Part shown: positions 44,935 through 53,090 of the stretch, in pieces | Numbering within the stretch: the stretch's first letter is position 1 | How the letters are laid out: every line of letters starts with the position of its first letter | Source of the DNA: Niastella yeongjuensis | GTDB lineage: Bacteria; Bacteroidota; Bacteroidia; Chitinophagales; Chitinophagaceae | Direction: 5' to 3' | NCBI RefSeq assembly: GCF_900110245.1 | Contig: NZ_FOCZ01000005.1 | Coordinates: forward strand, 434,001-498,000 | Length of the DNA stretch: 64,000 bases | Made by a program: the position numbers and the translations under genes | Notes under the pieces: generated by a model | The model's input: the letters and a program-made list of their open reading frames with translations, nothing else | Told to the model about the DNA's origin: nothing | Database searches by the model: none

Positions 44935-45602
44935 TGCGAAAAACCATTAAACAGTTAATGACCCGTTTATACAAACCGCTGCTGGTAAAATACCTGTCGG
45001 CTACCCGTCTGTATACGTACAAGGGTATACGACTGGTAATTCCGCCTGCTGTTTTTCATCCGGGCTTTTTCTTTAGTACCCGGTTACTATTGCGGTACAT
45101 CGCCTCGCTTCCTTTGAAAAATAAATTGTTTCTGGAACTGGGTGCCGGCAGTGGCCTGATAGCCATGTACGCCGCCCGCCAGGGTGCCAGCGTTACAGCC
45201 ACCGACATCAATGGGGTTGCTATTCATTCACTGGAAATGAACGCGCGCAGCAACCGCATTCCATTGACAATTATAAAATCTGATCTGTTTACCGATATTC
45301 CACAACAGAGATTCGATATCATCGCCATCAATCCACCTTATTATAAAAAACAACCCCAAACCGCAGCAGACTACGCCTGGTTTTGCGGGGAACAGGGTGA
45401 ATATTTTCAGCAATTGTTCAGTGGACTGCATCAATACATCCATGCCAATTCGGTTGTATTGATGGTGCTGTGTGATGGCTGTGACATTGAGATGATTAAA
45501 CAAATGGCTTTTGATAATGGATTTCAGTTGAATTGTGTACTGGAGAAAAAGAATTGGGTGGAGGTGAATTTTATTTTCAAAGTTAACAATGATCATAAAT
45601 AA
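44934..45602 (+). CDS. SAM-dependent methyltransferase with NPPYY motif
   Basis: 222 aa. LFLELGAGSGLIAMYAARQG (SAM site), VTATDINGVAIHSLEMN and DIIAINPPYYKKQP, the NPPY motif used by enzymes that methylate planar nitrogens (HemK/PrmC and RlmG-like). A cluster role in methylating a small product is also possible. Coupled on both sides: it overlaps the previous stop by one base and the next gene by 14. Confidence 0.9.
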   Translation: MRKTIKQLMTRLYKPLLVKYLSATRLYTYKGIRLVIPPAVFHPGFFFSTRLLLRYIASLPLKNKLFLELGAGSGLIAMYAARQGASVTATDINGVAIHSLEMNARSNRIPLTIIKSDLFTDIPQQRFDIIAINPPYYKKQPQTAADYAWFCGEQGEYFQQLFSGLHQYIHANSVVLMVLCDGCDIEMIKQMAFDNGFQLNCVLEKKNWVEVNFIFKVNNDHK

Positions 45603-46635
45603 ACTATATCATACATACAACAGGTACCGCACGCTGCAGACCGACGTCATCACATCATTGCCAATAGCGATATTGATGCCCCACAGCGCCTGCAACTGCC
45701 GTTGTGTAATGTGCGATATCTGGAAGGACAATAAAAACCTGAAGCAGCTCACCGAACAGGACATCACCGGTTTGCTGGGCACCTTTAAAAAGCTGGGCAC
45801 CCGGGTGGTGGTTATGTCGGGCGGAGAAGCCCTGCTCAATGCCAATTTTTTCCGGTTCTGTGAAATCCTGAAAAAAGAAGGCATTGCCGTTACCCTGTTA
45901 TCTACAGGCATTGCCCTGGAGAAAAAAGCAGATCAGTTGCTGCAATGGGTAAATGACATTATTGTTTCACTGGATGGCGATGAAGCCCTGCACGACAATA
46001 TCAGGCAACTACCCGGCGCGTTCCAAAAAATGCAGCGGGGTGTGCAATTGATCAAAAGTATCAATCCAAAATTTCGTATTTCAGCACGTACCGTTATTCA
46101 CCGGTTGAATTATAAGCACTGGATCCCGATTGTGAACAGCGCCATGGAAATGGGCCTCGATCAGATCAGCTTTTTACCAGCCGATGTAAGCAGCAATGCC
46201 TTTAACCGCGCCACTGCCTGGGACAACGACCGTCAGCAGGAAGTGCTGGTGCATGAAGAAGAATTACCGGCCTTGCAATCGGCCCTGCAGGAACTGATCA
46301 GTTATCACCAAACGGCCATCGAAGAAAGATTCATTGCCGAGTCGGCGGAAAAATTACAAAAGATCTATGGCTACTATGCGGCGTTTTATGGCAGGAATCC
46401 ATTCCCATACAAGAAATGCAATGCGCCATGGGTATCAACAGTCATTGAGGCAGATGGTACCGTGCGGCCCTGCTTTTTTCACGATCCCTTAGGCAATATC
46501 AGAACACAAAACCTGGATGCTATTATAAACAGTCCAACGGCAGTGGCATTCAGAAAGGGATTGGATATGGACAAGAATGACACTTGTGTAAAATGCGTTT
46601 GCTATTTAAACCTGCCTCCCAGAACCAGTTTGTAA
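45589..46635 (+). CDS. Radical SAM protein with SPASM-like C terminus
   Basis: 348 aa. Cluster motif SACNCRCVMCDIW with Cys35-x3-Cys39-x2-Cys42, then VVVMSGGEALLN and DIIVSLDGDEALHDNI. The C-terminal part has KCNAPWVSTVIEADGTVRP, CFFHDPLGNI and DTCVKCVCYLNLPP, the cysteines of an auxiliary-cluster SPASM/twitch domain. The family includes peptide-modifying enzymes and sugar or alcohol dehydrogenases such as BtrN, so it alone does not identify the product. It begins inside the preceding methyltransferase gene. Confidence 0.92.
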   Translation: MIINKLYHTYNRYRTLQTDVITSLPIAILMPHSACNCRCVMCDIWKDNKNLKQLTEQDITGLLGTFKKLGTRVVVMSGGEALLNANFFRFCEILKKEGIAVTLLSTGIALEKKADQLLQWVNDIIVSLDGDEALHDNIRQLPGAFQKMQRGVQLIKSINPKFRISARTVIHRLNYKHWIPIVNSAMEMGLDQISFLPADVSSNAFNRATAWDNDRQQEVLVHEEELPALQSALQELISYHQTAIEERFIAESAEKLQKIYGYYAAFYGRNPFPYKKCNAPWVSTVIEADGTVRPCFFHDPLGNIRTQNLDAIINSPTAVAFRKGLDMDKNDTCVKCVCYLNLPPRTSL

Positions 46636-46651
46636 AGAACCAAGCGACATC

Positions 46652-48115
46652 ATGAACAACAATATTCTCTTTTCACATTCCTACTTTTTAAGGTTCGATC
46701 CCAAACAATGGGCTACCGGGCAGCCTTATCCCCCGCTGGCTACTTTGTACGCGGCAGCCCTGATGCGTGAAAACGGCTATACCGTTTCTTTGTTCGATAC
46801 CATGTTTGCACACACCGCCCAGGATGTGCAGCCGGTAATTGATGTGCAGGTGCCTGATTTCTTTGTGTTGTACGATGATGGGTTCAACTACCTTACCAAA
46901 ATGTGTTTGACCAATATGCGGGAGGCTGCGTTCGAAATGATGAAACTGGCCAAAGCAAAAGGTTGTACGGTGATCGTATCCAGCTCAGATAGTACCGATC
47001 ATTTTGAACAATACCTTTCCGAAGGCGCCGATTTTGTAATTATTGGCGAAGCCGAAATGACCCTGCTGGAACTGGTTCAGGCCATCAATAATAAAGCAAC
47101 TAATTTTCAACATATAGCCGGACTGGCATTTATGCACGATAACGGGGTTACTAAAACACCCAGGCGTACGGTGATGAAGGACCTCGATGCATTGCCCCAG
47201 CCCGCCTGGGACCTGGTAGATATTACACCCTACCGCTCGATGTGGTTAAAAAGCTCGGGGTATTTTTCTCTGAACATCGCTACCACCAGGGGTTGTCCGT
47301 TCAAATGTAACTGGTGTGCAAAACCTATTTATGGCAATCGCTATAATGCGCGTTCACCGGAAAAAGTAGTGGAAGAATTAAAAATGCTGAAGTGGATCTT
47401 CAACTTTGATCACATCTGGTTCAGCGACGACATCTTTGGTCTGAAACCCGGCTGGGTGCATGTCTTTGCTGATTTGGTGGAGAAGGAACAATTGAAATTC
47501 CGTTTTAAGATCCAGGCGCGGGCAGATCTGCTGTTGCAGGAAGACACCATCAAAGACCTGGCGCGTGCCGGTTGTCATAATATCTGGATGGGCGCTGAAA
47601 GCGGCTCGCAAAAGATCCTCGACGCTATGGACAAAGGCACCACGGTTGAACAAATTTACCAGGCCACCACCCTACTGAAAAAGAATGGCATCAACCCTTC
47701 TTTCTTTATACAGTTTGGTTATCCCGGTGAAACACAGGAAGACATTGCCAAAACCATTCGTATGATCAAGGACCTGCTGCCTTATGAAATGGGCATCTCG
47801 GTTTCTTACCCTTTGCCCGGCACCCTGTTTCATGAACGCGTAAAAGCCGACCTTACACAAAAAGCCAACTGGACGGATTCCGATGAATTGTTGCTGATGT
47901 TCCGCAATACTTATCCGCCCCGCTATTATAAAAAACTGCACCGCTATGTACACCATGTTTTTCGCAAACAACAGGGTTGGGTGGCTTTGCGCAAGGCGAT
48001 AAAGAACCCATTTGCGGCGTCGCGTACAGACTATAAAAAAATAGCAGCTGCCTGCCTACATATGCCATCGTTGCTGGTACAGCAGGTACAATTAAACCGG
48101 TATGTGCATGAATAA
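46652..48115 (+). CDS. Radical SAM protein with cobalamin-binding-like domain (2 of 3)
   Basis: 487 aa. The N-terminal B12-type domain ends with GADFVIIGEAEMTLLELV (125-142). The radical-SAM motif is ATTRGCPFKCNWCAKPIYG with Cys215, Cys219, Cys222, followed by HIWFSDDIFGLKPGW, CHNIWMGAESGSQKILDAMD and FFIQFGYPGETQEDIAKTI. It is clearly related to the enzyme at 48914 (RGCP-x2-C-x-WC-x3-x-YG and GAESGSQKI in both), so the two look like local paralogues. It overlaps the next gene by 14 bases. Confidence 0.92.
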   Translation: MNNNILFSHSYFLRFDPKQWATGQPYPPLATLYAAALMRENGYTVSLFDTMFAHTAQDVQPVIDVQVPDFFVLYDDGFNYLTKMCLTNMREAAFEMMKLAKAKGCTVIVSSSDSTDHFEQYLSEGADFVIIGEAEMTLLELVQAINNKATNFQHIAGLAFMHDNGVTKTPRRTVMKDLDALPQPAWDLVDITPYRSMWLKSSGYFSLNIATTRGCPFKCNWCAKPIYGNRYNARSPEKVVEELKMLKWIFNFDHIWFSDDIFGLKPGWVHVFADLVEKEQLKFRFKIQARADLLLQEDTIKDLARAGCHNIWMGAESGSQKILDAMDKGTTVEQIYQATTLLKKNGINPSFFIQFGYPGETQEDIAKTIRMIKDLLPYEMGISVSYPLPGTLFHERVKADLTQKANWTDSDELLLMFRNTYPPRYYKKLHRYVHHVFRKQQGWVALRKAIKNPFAASRTDYKKIAAACLHMPSLLVQQVQLNRYVHE

Positions 48116-48917
48116 AACAGCCACTTTTAATGTACTGGCAGGCACCTACGACACTGCGTTTACAGAGAGCCTTATAGGCCACGCACAACGTACGGTGAGC
48201 CATAAATGGCTGCAACCGCTGCTAACCAGTGAACCTGGTATGCAGCTGCTGGAGATCAATTGCGGTACGGGCGCCGATGCCTGCTGGATGGCAGGCCAGG
48301 GTCATTCGGTTATTGCCACCGATGGTTCGCCCGCCATGATCGATAAAGCACAACAAAAAACCGCCCTGACAAATGGCGTTCAGCAACCCGCATTTCAAAC
48401 CTGTTCGTTTGAGGAGTTGCACACTACATTCCCAAACCGGCAGTTCGACGCCATCGTTTCCAATTTTGCCGGGTTGAATTGTGTATCGCCCGCGGAGATG
48501 AAAAACCTGTCGACTCAGTTACAATCATTGCTGCGCCCCGGTGGTTACCTGGCCGTAGTGCTGTTTGGCAAATATTGTTTTTGGGACAGCCTGTATCACC
48601 TGTTGAAAGGCCAGCCCCGGCAGGCTTTCAGAAGGTTTACGAATAAAGAAGTATTGGTGCAATTATCACCAGGCGTACAACAACCGGTTTATTATTATTC
48701 CGTAAAGGCATTTGAACGGTTGCTGTACCCCATGCAATTGATTGAAAAAAAACCGGTGGGCTTATTCATTCCGCCCTCGTGGCTGGAAGGGTATATGCAA
48801 CAACACCCACGCCTGTTTCATTGGCTGGTACAACGGGAGGAGACGTTAGGGAACTCATCCCTGCTTACCAGCCTGGCCGATCACGTTTTTCTGTTATTTA
48901 AAAATGAATCCAAATGA
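48102..48917 (+). CDS. Class I SAM-dependent methyltransferase
   Basis: 271 aa. It starts at ATG 48102 (ATG 48108 also possible). FNVLAGTYDTAFTESLIGH, MQLLEINCGTGADACWMAGQ (SAM site, with Asn-Cys replacing the usual Gly-x pair), VIATDGSPAMIDKAQQK, FDAIVSNFAGLNCV and LLRPGGYLAVVLFG. UbiE/BioC-like core with a C-terminal extension. It overlaps the radical-SAM gene before it by 14 bases and the one after it by 4 (ATGA), so it is translated as part of the block. Confidence 0.92.
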   Translation: MCMNKTATFNVLAGTYDTAFTESLIGHAQRTVSHKWLQPLLTSEPGMQLLEINCGTGADACWMAGQGHSVIATDGSPAMIDKAQQKTALTNGVQQPAFQTCSFEELHTTFPNRQFDAIVSNFAGLNCVSPAEMKNLSTQLQSLLRPGGYLAVVLFGKYCFWDSLYHLLKGQPRQAFRRFTNKEVLVQLSPGVQQPVYYYSVKAFERLLYPMQLIEKKPVGLFIPPSWLEGYMQQHPRLFHWLVQREETLGNSSLLTSLADHVFLLFKNESK

Positions 48918-50323
48918 GGATCCTGTTAACACATGGATATTTTATAGAGGAAGATCCCAAGGAACAAGCCATCATGCGGCCGTATGTTCCATTGGGCATT
49001 TTGTATATTTCAGCCTACCTGGAACAAAACGGGTATGACAATGAAGTATTCGACAGTACTTTTTCTTCCTTCGATAAATTGTGCGCACAACTGCAACAGC
49101 AACGCCCCCATGTAGTTGGTATTTACACCAATCTGATGACGAAGCTGAATGTACTGCGCATCATCAGCTATATAAAAAGCCAGCCCGAATTACAGCATAC
49201 GAAAATAGTACTGGGTGGCCCCGAAGTAAGGAACCATGCCATTAAGTTCCTGGAACATGGTGCTGATTTTATTGCCTCGGGTGAAGGGGAACAAACCATG
49301 CTGGAGCTGGTTCAATATGTGGAGGGCACCTTTACCGGTACGCTTAGCGAGATAGAAGGTGTGTCTTTCCTTGACGCTGAAAAAGGATTACAACAAAATA
49401 AAGAACGCACCAAAGTAAAAAACCTCGATGTGTTGCCTATGCCCAACCGGCGTAAAGTAAACCTGTCGTTGTATTTCGATGCATGGAAAGGACGGCATGG
49501 CACCAGTACCGTTTCCATAAGCACGATGCGGGGTTGTCCTTACAGCTGTAAATGGTGCAGCCGTGCGGTATACGGACAAAGCTACCGGCGTCGCAGTCCG
49601 GCCAAAGTCGCCGATGAAATTGCTTATATAAAAGCCAATTATACTGTTGACAGCCTTTGGTTTGTTGACGATGTATTTACCGTAAGCCATCAATGGCTGG
49701 AGCAATTCACCCATGAAATGACCAGCCGCAACCTGGTAACCCCCTTTGAATGCATTACCCGGGCCGATAGAATGAATGAGGAAGTGATCATCAATTTAAA
49801 AAAGAGTGGTTGTTTCCGGGTATGGATAGGTGCAGAAAGCGGTTCGCAAAAAATAATCGATTTAATGGACCGCCGCGTAGAAGTAGAGCAGGTGCAGCAA
49901 ATGATTCAGTTAGCACGCAAACACGGGATGCAGGCAGGTACCTTTATAATGGTGGGTTATCCCGGCGAAACCAAAGAAGACATTTACGCCACCGTTCAAC
50001 ATTTAAAAAATGCAGATCCCGATCTGTTTACTATTACAGTAGCTTACCCCATAAAAGGCACCCCGTTATATGCCGAAGTGGAAGATCGATTTATTACCAG
50101 CCTGCCCTGGGACAGCAGTACCGACCGCGATATTGATTTTACCAGAACTTATAACAGGAAGTACTACGACTATGCCATTCAAATGATCAATTACGAAGTG
50201 AATTACCACAAGGCATTAAAGAAACCGGTTGCAAATTTATTCAAACTAACCAAGCTGAAACTACGCTCAACGCTGGCTAAGGGACATATGTGGATGGAGG
50301 AAAGGCGGAAGGCAGTTTCATAA
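48914..50323 (+). CDS. Radical SAM protein with cobalamin-binding-like domain (3 of 3)
   Basis: 469 aa. B12-type domain: PYVPLGILYISAYLEQNGYD, KIVLGGPEVRNHAIKFLEHG and GADFIASGEGEQTMLELV. Cluster motif TMRGCPYSCKWCSRAVYG with Cys208, Cys212, Cys215, then SLWFVDDVFTVS, FRVWIGAESGSQKIIDLMD and TFIMVGYPGETKEDIYATV. It ends the coupled block; its TAA lies within the outer arm of the large palindrome at 50315-50378. Confidence 0.93.
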   Translation: MRILLTHGYFIEEDPKEQAIMRPYVPLGILYISAYLEQNGYDNEVFDSTFSSFDKLCAQLQQQRPHVVGIYTNLMTKLNVLRIISYIKSQPELQHTKIVLGGPEVRNHAIKFLEHGADFIASGEGEQTMLELVQYVEGTFTGTLSEIEGVSFLDAEKGLQQNKERTKVKNLDVLPMPNRRKVNLSLYFDAWKGRHGTSTVSISTMRGCPYSCKWCSRAVYGQSYRRRSPAKVADEIAYIKANYTVDSLWFVDDVFTVSHQWLEQFTHEMTSRNLVTPFECITRADRMNEEVIINLKKSGCFRVWIGAESGSQKIIDLMDRRVEVEQVQQMIQLARKHGMQAGTFIMVGYPGETKEDIYATVQHLKNADPDLFTITVAYPIKGTPLYAEVEDRFITSLPWDSSTDRDIDFTRTYNRKYYDYAIQMINYEVNYHKALKKPVANLFKLTKLKLRSTLAKGHMWMEERRKAVS

Positions 50324-50378
50324 GTTAACAGGTTGACAGGTTAACCTGTCAACCTGTTAACTTGTCAACTTATGAAAC
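50315..50378. terminator. Large nested palindrome between convergent genes
   Basis: A perfect 42-bp palindrome (50322-50363) built from alternating GTTAACAGG and GTTGACAGG blocks lies inside outer arms GTTTCATAAGTT (50315-50326) and AACTTATGAAAC (50367-50378). The stop codons of the radical-SAM gene (50321-50323) and of the opposite gene (50378-50380) fall in or at the arms. It probably blocks convergent transcription, though no long U-tract is present. Confidence 0.65.
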
Positions 50379-51289
50379 TATGAATTAACGTAAGCTGTTT
50401 GACTATTCAGTTTCTTTTCAAGAGAATCAAGCACCTTTCTTTGAAAAAACTCCGGATTAGGCTTGGAGAAATGCTTCCCGGTATGTAATCCCATACGAAT
50501 ACCGTGCGAATTGGTTTTCTGCAATTGTTCCTTCTTTAGCCAGCGGCGTGTGGTTACACGCATCAGCCAGTTGTCTATACTGTTTCCTGTTTTATTATCG
50601 AGCAGCCATTCTACGGCTCTCTTAAACCAGCCCGGTTTTGCCAATACGATCGACTCTTTGCTAACTGGCTGATTGGGGAAATAATTACCAGCCCAATTGT
50701 TCTCATCATAAAACCGGTCCATGGTACCATTGCCACAAACAGGCTTCAGGGTGATGAGTTCTGTTGCTGTGAATATATTCTGCTCATCGATGCGCAATGC
50801 CTCTTCATCTATGTAATAATTCATGCAATAGAAATGCTGATGCCCGGTAATAAAAGTCAGTTTTTTAAACAGGTGCATCAGGGTTCGGGCGATCCACAAT
50901 CGGTTGGCATGCGTGATTATAAAAAAATCTATATCTGTATTTTGGTCGGCAAAGTTTTTAGACAACGATCCCGATATACCAATGCCCCGCACAAAGGGAA
51001 ACTGGTATAAAAACCCACCCACTTTATAACCTTTGGTCAACAATGCAGTGGCTTTATTGTTACCATTAGTTCTTCTTGCACGCAGGGAAGGGTCTTGCTG
51101 CAAAGAATAAAAATTTCCCATGCGAAACACCCGGTTATCATCAACCAGTTGTTGCAGGGTTAACAGTACATCATCACCGGATACGGGTTGATCGAGGAAA
51201 TGATGTATTTCGTCAAGTGTAAGCGGATAATTAAAAATATCAAAATAAGCTAATGCTTTTATGATACTTTGCTCGTATTGTACAGGCAT
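50378..51289 (-). CDS. Nucleotidyltransferase-fold protein of unknown function
   Basis: 303 aa from ATG 51289; the longer frame reads back through the promoter region of the next gene. Residues 1-65 look like a winged-helix (QSIIKALAYFDIFNYPLTLD, VLLTLQQLVDDNRVFRMGNF). Then comes a nucleotidyltransferase core: GIGISGSLSKNFADQNTDID (Gly106-Ser107/Ser109, then Asp119 and Asp121 as the metal-binding DxD), followed by FFIITHANRLW. It lacks a third obvious Asp. Divergent from the sugar transferase gene with 64 bases between starts; it may activate or regulate in the same pathway. Confidence 0.75.
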   Translation of the reverse strand: MPVQYEQSIIKALAYFDIFNYPLTLDEIHHFLDQPVSGDDVLLTLQQLVDDNRVFRMGNFYSLQQDPSLRARRTNGNNKATALLTKGYKVGGFLYQFPFVRGIGISGSLSKNFADQNTDIDFFIITHANRLWIARTLMHLFKKLTFITGHQHFYCMNYYIDEEALRIDEQNIFTATELITLKPVCGNGTMDRFYDENNWAGNYFPNQPVSKESIVLAKPGWFKRAVEWLLDNKTGNSIDNWLMRVTTRRWLKKEQLQKTNSHGIRMGLHTGKHFSKPNPEFFQRKVLDSLEKKLNSQTAYVNS

Positions 51290-51353
51290 GCAACAGAGTA
51301 TTGATTTAGGCAACTGTATTAATGTAATAGCCGTATACTGTAATAAGAATACT

Positions 51354-52106
51354 ATGATTCGTGAAAAAAGGTTGCCTTTGTTGAAAAGGACCGTCCTTCG
51401 GAAATATATTGATGGCAAAAGAGGCTATTTCCTTTGCAAACGGATACTTGATGTATTGTTTGCATCGGTTATAATAATAACGGTGTTGAGCTGGTTGTTG
51501 CCATTGCTGGCTTTGTTGATAAAACTTAGCTCAAGAGGCCCCGTTTTCTTTTTGCAAAAACGTACGGGCCGTGGGGGAAAATCGTTTACCTGTTACAAAT
51601 TACGCACCCTGGCACATAACCCTATAGCCCATACTAAGCGTATGGATGTAGGAGAGGAAACGGCAACGGCACTGGGACGGTTCCTCCGGCAATCGAATTT
51701 GGATGAGCTGCCCCAGTTTTTTAATGTACTAACCGGCAGTATGAGCCTGGTTGGTCCACGCCCACACATGCATGCCGATTGTAATGCGTTTGCCGCCCTC
51801 ATTCCCCGGTACAAATTCCGTAACCTGGTAAAACCAGGCATAACTGGTTTGGCCCAGGTAAAAGGCTATCATGGAAAGGTGATCAGCCGGGAGTGTATAT
51901 ATAAAAGGTATGAATGGGATGCCTGGTATGTACAATATGCCAGTTTTGGGCTGGATCTTAAAATAATTACCCAAACTGCCTGGCAAACCGCCCTGGCCGT
52001 ATTGGGGAAGAAAAAGAAAAAACTCCCAGCTCCGGTTCGGCCTATAAGCTATACAGTGAAAGCCATAAGCCCAAAGGCTAAAGCAGAAAGCAAAACTCAG
52101 AACTAA
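51354..52106 (+). CDS. Polyprenyl-phosphate sugar-1-phosphate transferase (WcaJ/exopolysaccharide type)
   Basis: 250 aa from ATG 51354. One N-terminal membrane hairpin (RILDVLFASVIIITVLSWLL), then FFLQKRTGRGGKSFTCYKLR, GRFLRQSNLDELPQFFNVL, GSMSLVGPRPHMHADC and the end VKPGITGLAQVKGYHGK. This is the catalytic core of bacterial sugar transferases, which place the first sugar-phosphate on undecaprenyl phosphate. It supports the view that the cluster builds a lipid-linked saccharide. It has a Lys/Pro-rich disordered tail. Confidence 0.94.
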   Translation: MIREKRLPLLKRTVLRKYIDGKRGYFLCKRILDVLFASVIIITVLSWLLPLLALLIKLSSRGPVFFLQKRTGRGGKSFTCYKLRTLAHNPIAHTKRMDVGEETATALGRFLRQSNLDELPQFFNVLTGSMSLVGPRPHMHADCNAFAALIPRYKFRNLVKPGITGLAQVKGYHGKVISRECIYKRYEWDAWYVQYASFGLDLKIITQTAWQTALAVLGKKKKKLPAPVRPISYTVKAISPKAKAESKTQN

Positions 52107-52236
52107 AAACTTAGAACTCACCCTTTTACAGTAATTTTGTAGTAAAACACGGGGATTTCCGGTAGCATCGGGAACATATTGCATATGTTTTTGGTATTTT
52201 TTTGCATTTAGCTTTACCTGTTTGCCTGAATATCCC

Positions 52237-52244
52237 TACCTTTG
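52237..52244 (+). promoter_or_regulatory. Putative -7 promoter box for yceD-rpmF
   Basis: TACCTTTG matches TAnnTTTG and lies 23 bases before the ATG at 52268. Confidence 0.5.
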
Positions 52245-52267
52245 CAAACTCTTTAAAAGGGTAGTTC

Positions 52268-52813
52268 ATGAATAGCCGACGGAATTACGATATAGCATTT
52301 GTAGGACTGAAACCGGGCAATCATGAGTTTGAATATACCATCGACGATAAGTTCTTTGTAGAGTACCAGGAGCAGGACTTCCGCCATTGCACGGCCCACG
52401 TAAAACTGACGCTGGAAAAGCAAAATGGCTTTATGCTACTGAAATTTGAAGTAGGTGGCAAACTGGAGGTTACCTGTGACCGCTGTGGTAATAATCTGCC
52501 ACTGGAATTGTGGGATGAGTTCAACATTGTTGTAAAAATGGTGGACGAACCAGATGTAATGAATGAACAGGAGGAAGATCCCGATGTTTATTACATCTCA
52601 AAAGGCGAAAGCCATTTGCACATAGCCGACTGGATATATGAATTCATAAACCTGAGTATTCCTATGCAACGGATGTGTGCTGATGATGAAATGGGCGGAC
52701 CGCACTGTAATAAAGAAGTGCTGGAAATGCTCAGGAAATTAGAAGAACAGAAACCATCCACCAATCCTTTATGGAAGGGGTTGGAAAAGTTTAAAGATCT
52801 GGAAGACAATTGA
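52268..52813 (+). CDS. YceD/DUF177 family protein
   Basis: 181 aa. Features of the DUF177 family: HCTAHVKLTLEKQNGFMLLK, the paired cysteines in VTCDRCGNNLPLEL (about 69-73), a DPDVYYISKGESHLHIADWI block, and MCADDEMGGPHCNKEV near the end. In many bacteria yceD precedes rpmF and is linked to 23S rRNA processing. Here it lies 31 bases before rpmF, as expected. Confidence 0.93.
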   Translation: MNSRRNYDIAFVGLKPGNHEFEYTIDDKFFVEYQEQDFRHCTAHVKLTLEKQNGFMLLKFEVGGKLEVTCDRCGNNLPLELWDEFNIVVKMVDEPDVMNEQEEDPDVYYISKGESHLHIADWIYEFINLSIPMQRMCADDEMGGPHCNKEVLEMLRKLEEQKPSTNPLWKGLEKFKDLEDN

Positions 52814-52844
52814 TTATTTTTTTTGAAGTTATAAATTTGAGTGT

Positions 52845-53027
52845 ATGCCTAATCCAAAACGGAGACATTCCCAACAACGGGGTGCTAAAAGAAGAACACA
52901 CTATAAGGCTGAGAAAGTAACCTTAAGCAAAGACAGCACTACAGGTGAAACGCATGTACGCCATCGCGCTCACGTGAGTGAAGGCAAATTATATTATAAA
53001 GGAAAAGTAGTTATGGAAAAGGCTTAA
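52845..53027 (+). CDS. rpmF: 50S ribosomal protein L32
   Basis: 60 aa, the normal length. Starts MPNPKRRHSQQRGAKRRTHY, the conserved basic N terminus of L32; no zinc-binding cysteines. Part of the yceD-rpmF-plsX run. Confidence 0.97.
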   Translation: MPNPKRRHSQQRGAKRRTHYKAEKVTLSKDSTTGETHVRHRAHVSEGKLYYKGKVVMEKA

Positions 53028-53090
53028 TTCACTTAAGCCCTTTTTTTAACCTCTTTTATTATTATAACATAATAAGCCTCGTTGCCGGAA

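Noticed and set aside
37833-52106. Reading the radical-SAM block as a RiPP cluster
   Set aside because: No precursor gene was found in or beside the coupled genes, and the glycosyltransferases and WcaJ enzyme point to a glycan or lipid; kept only as a remote option for the small paralogues.
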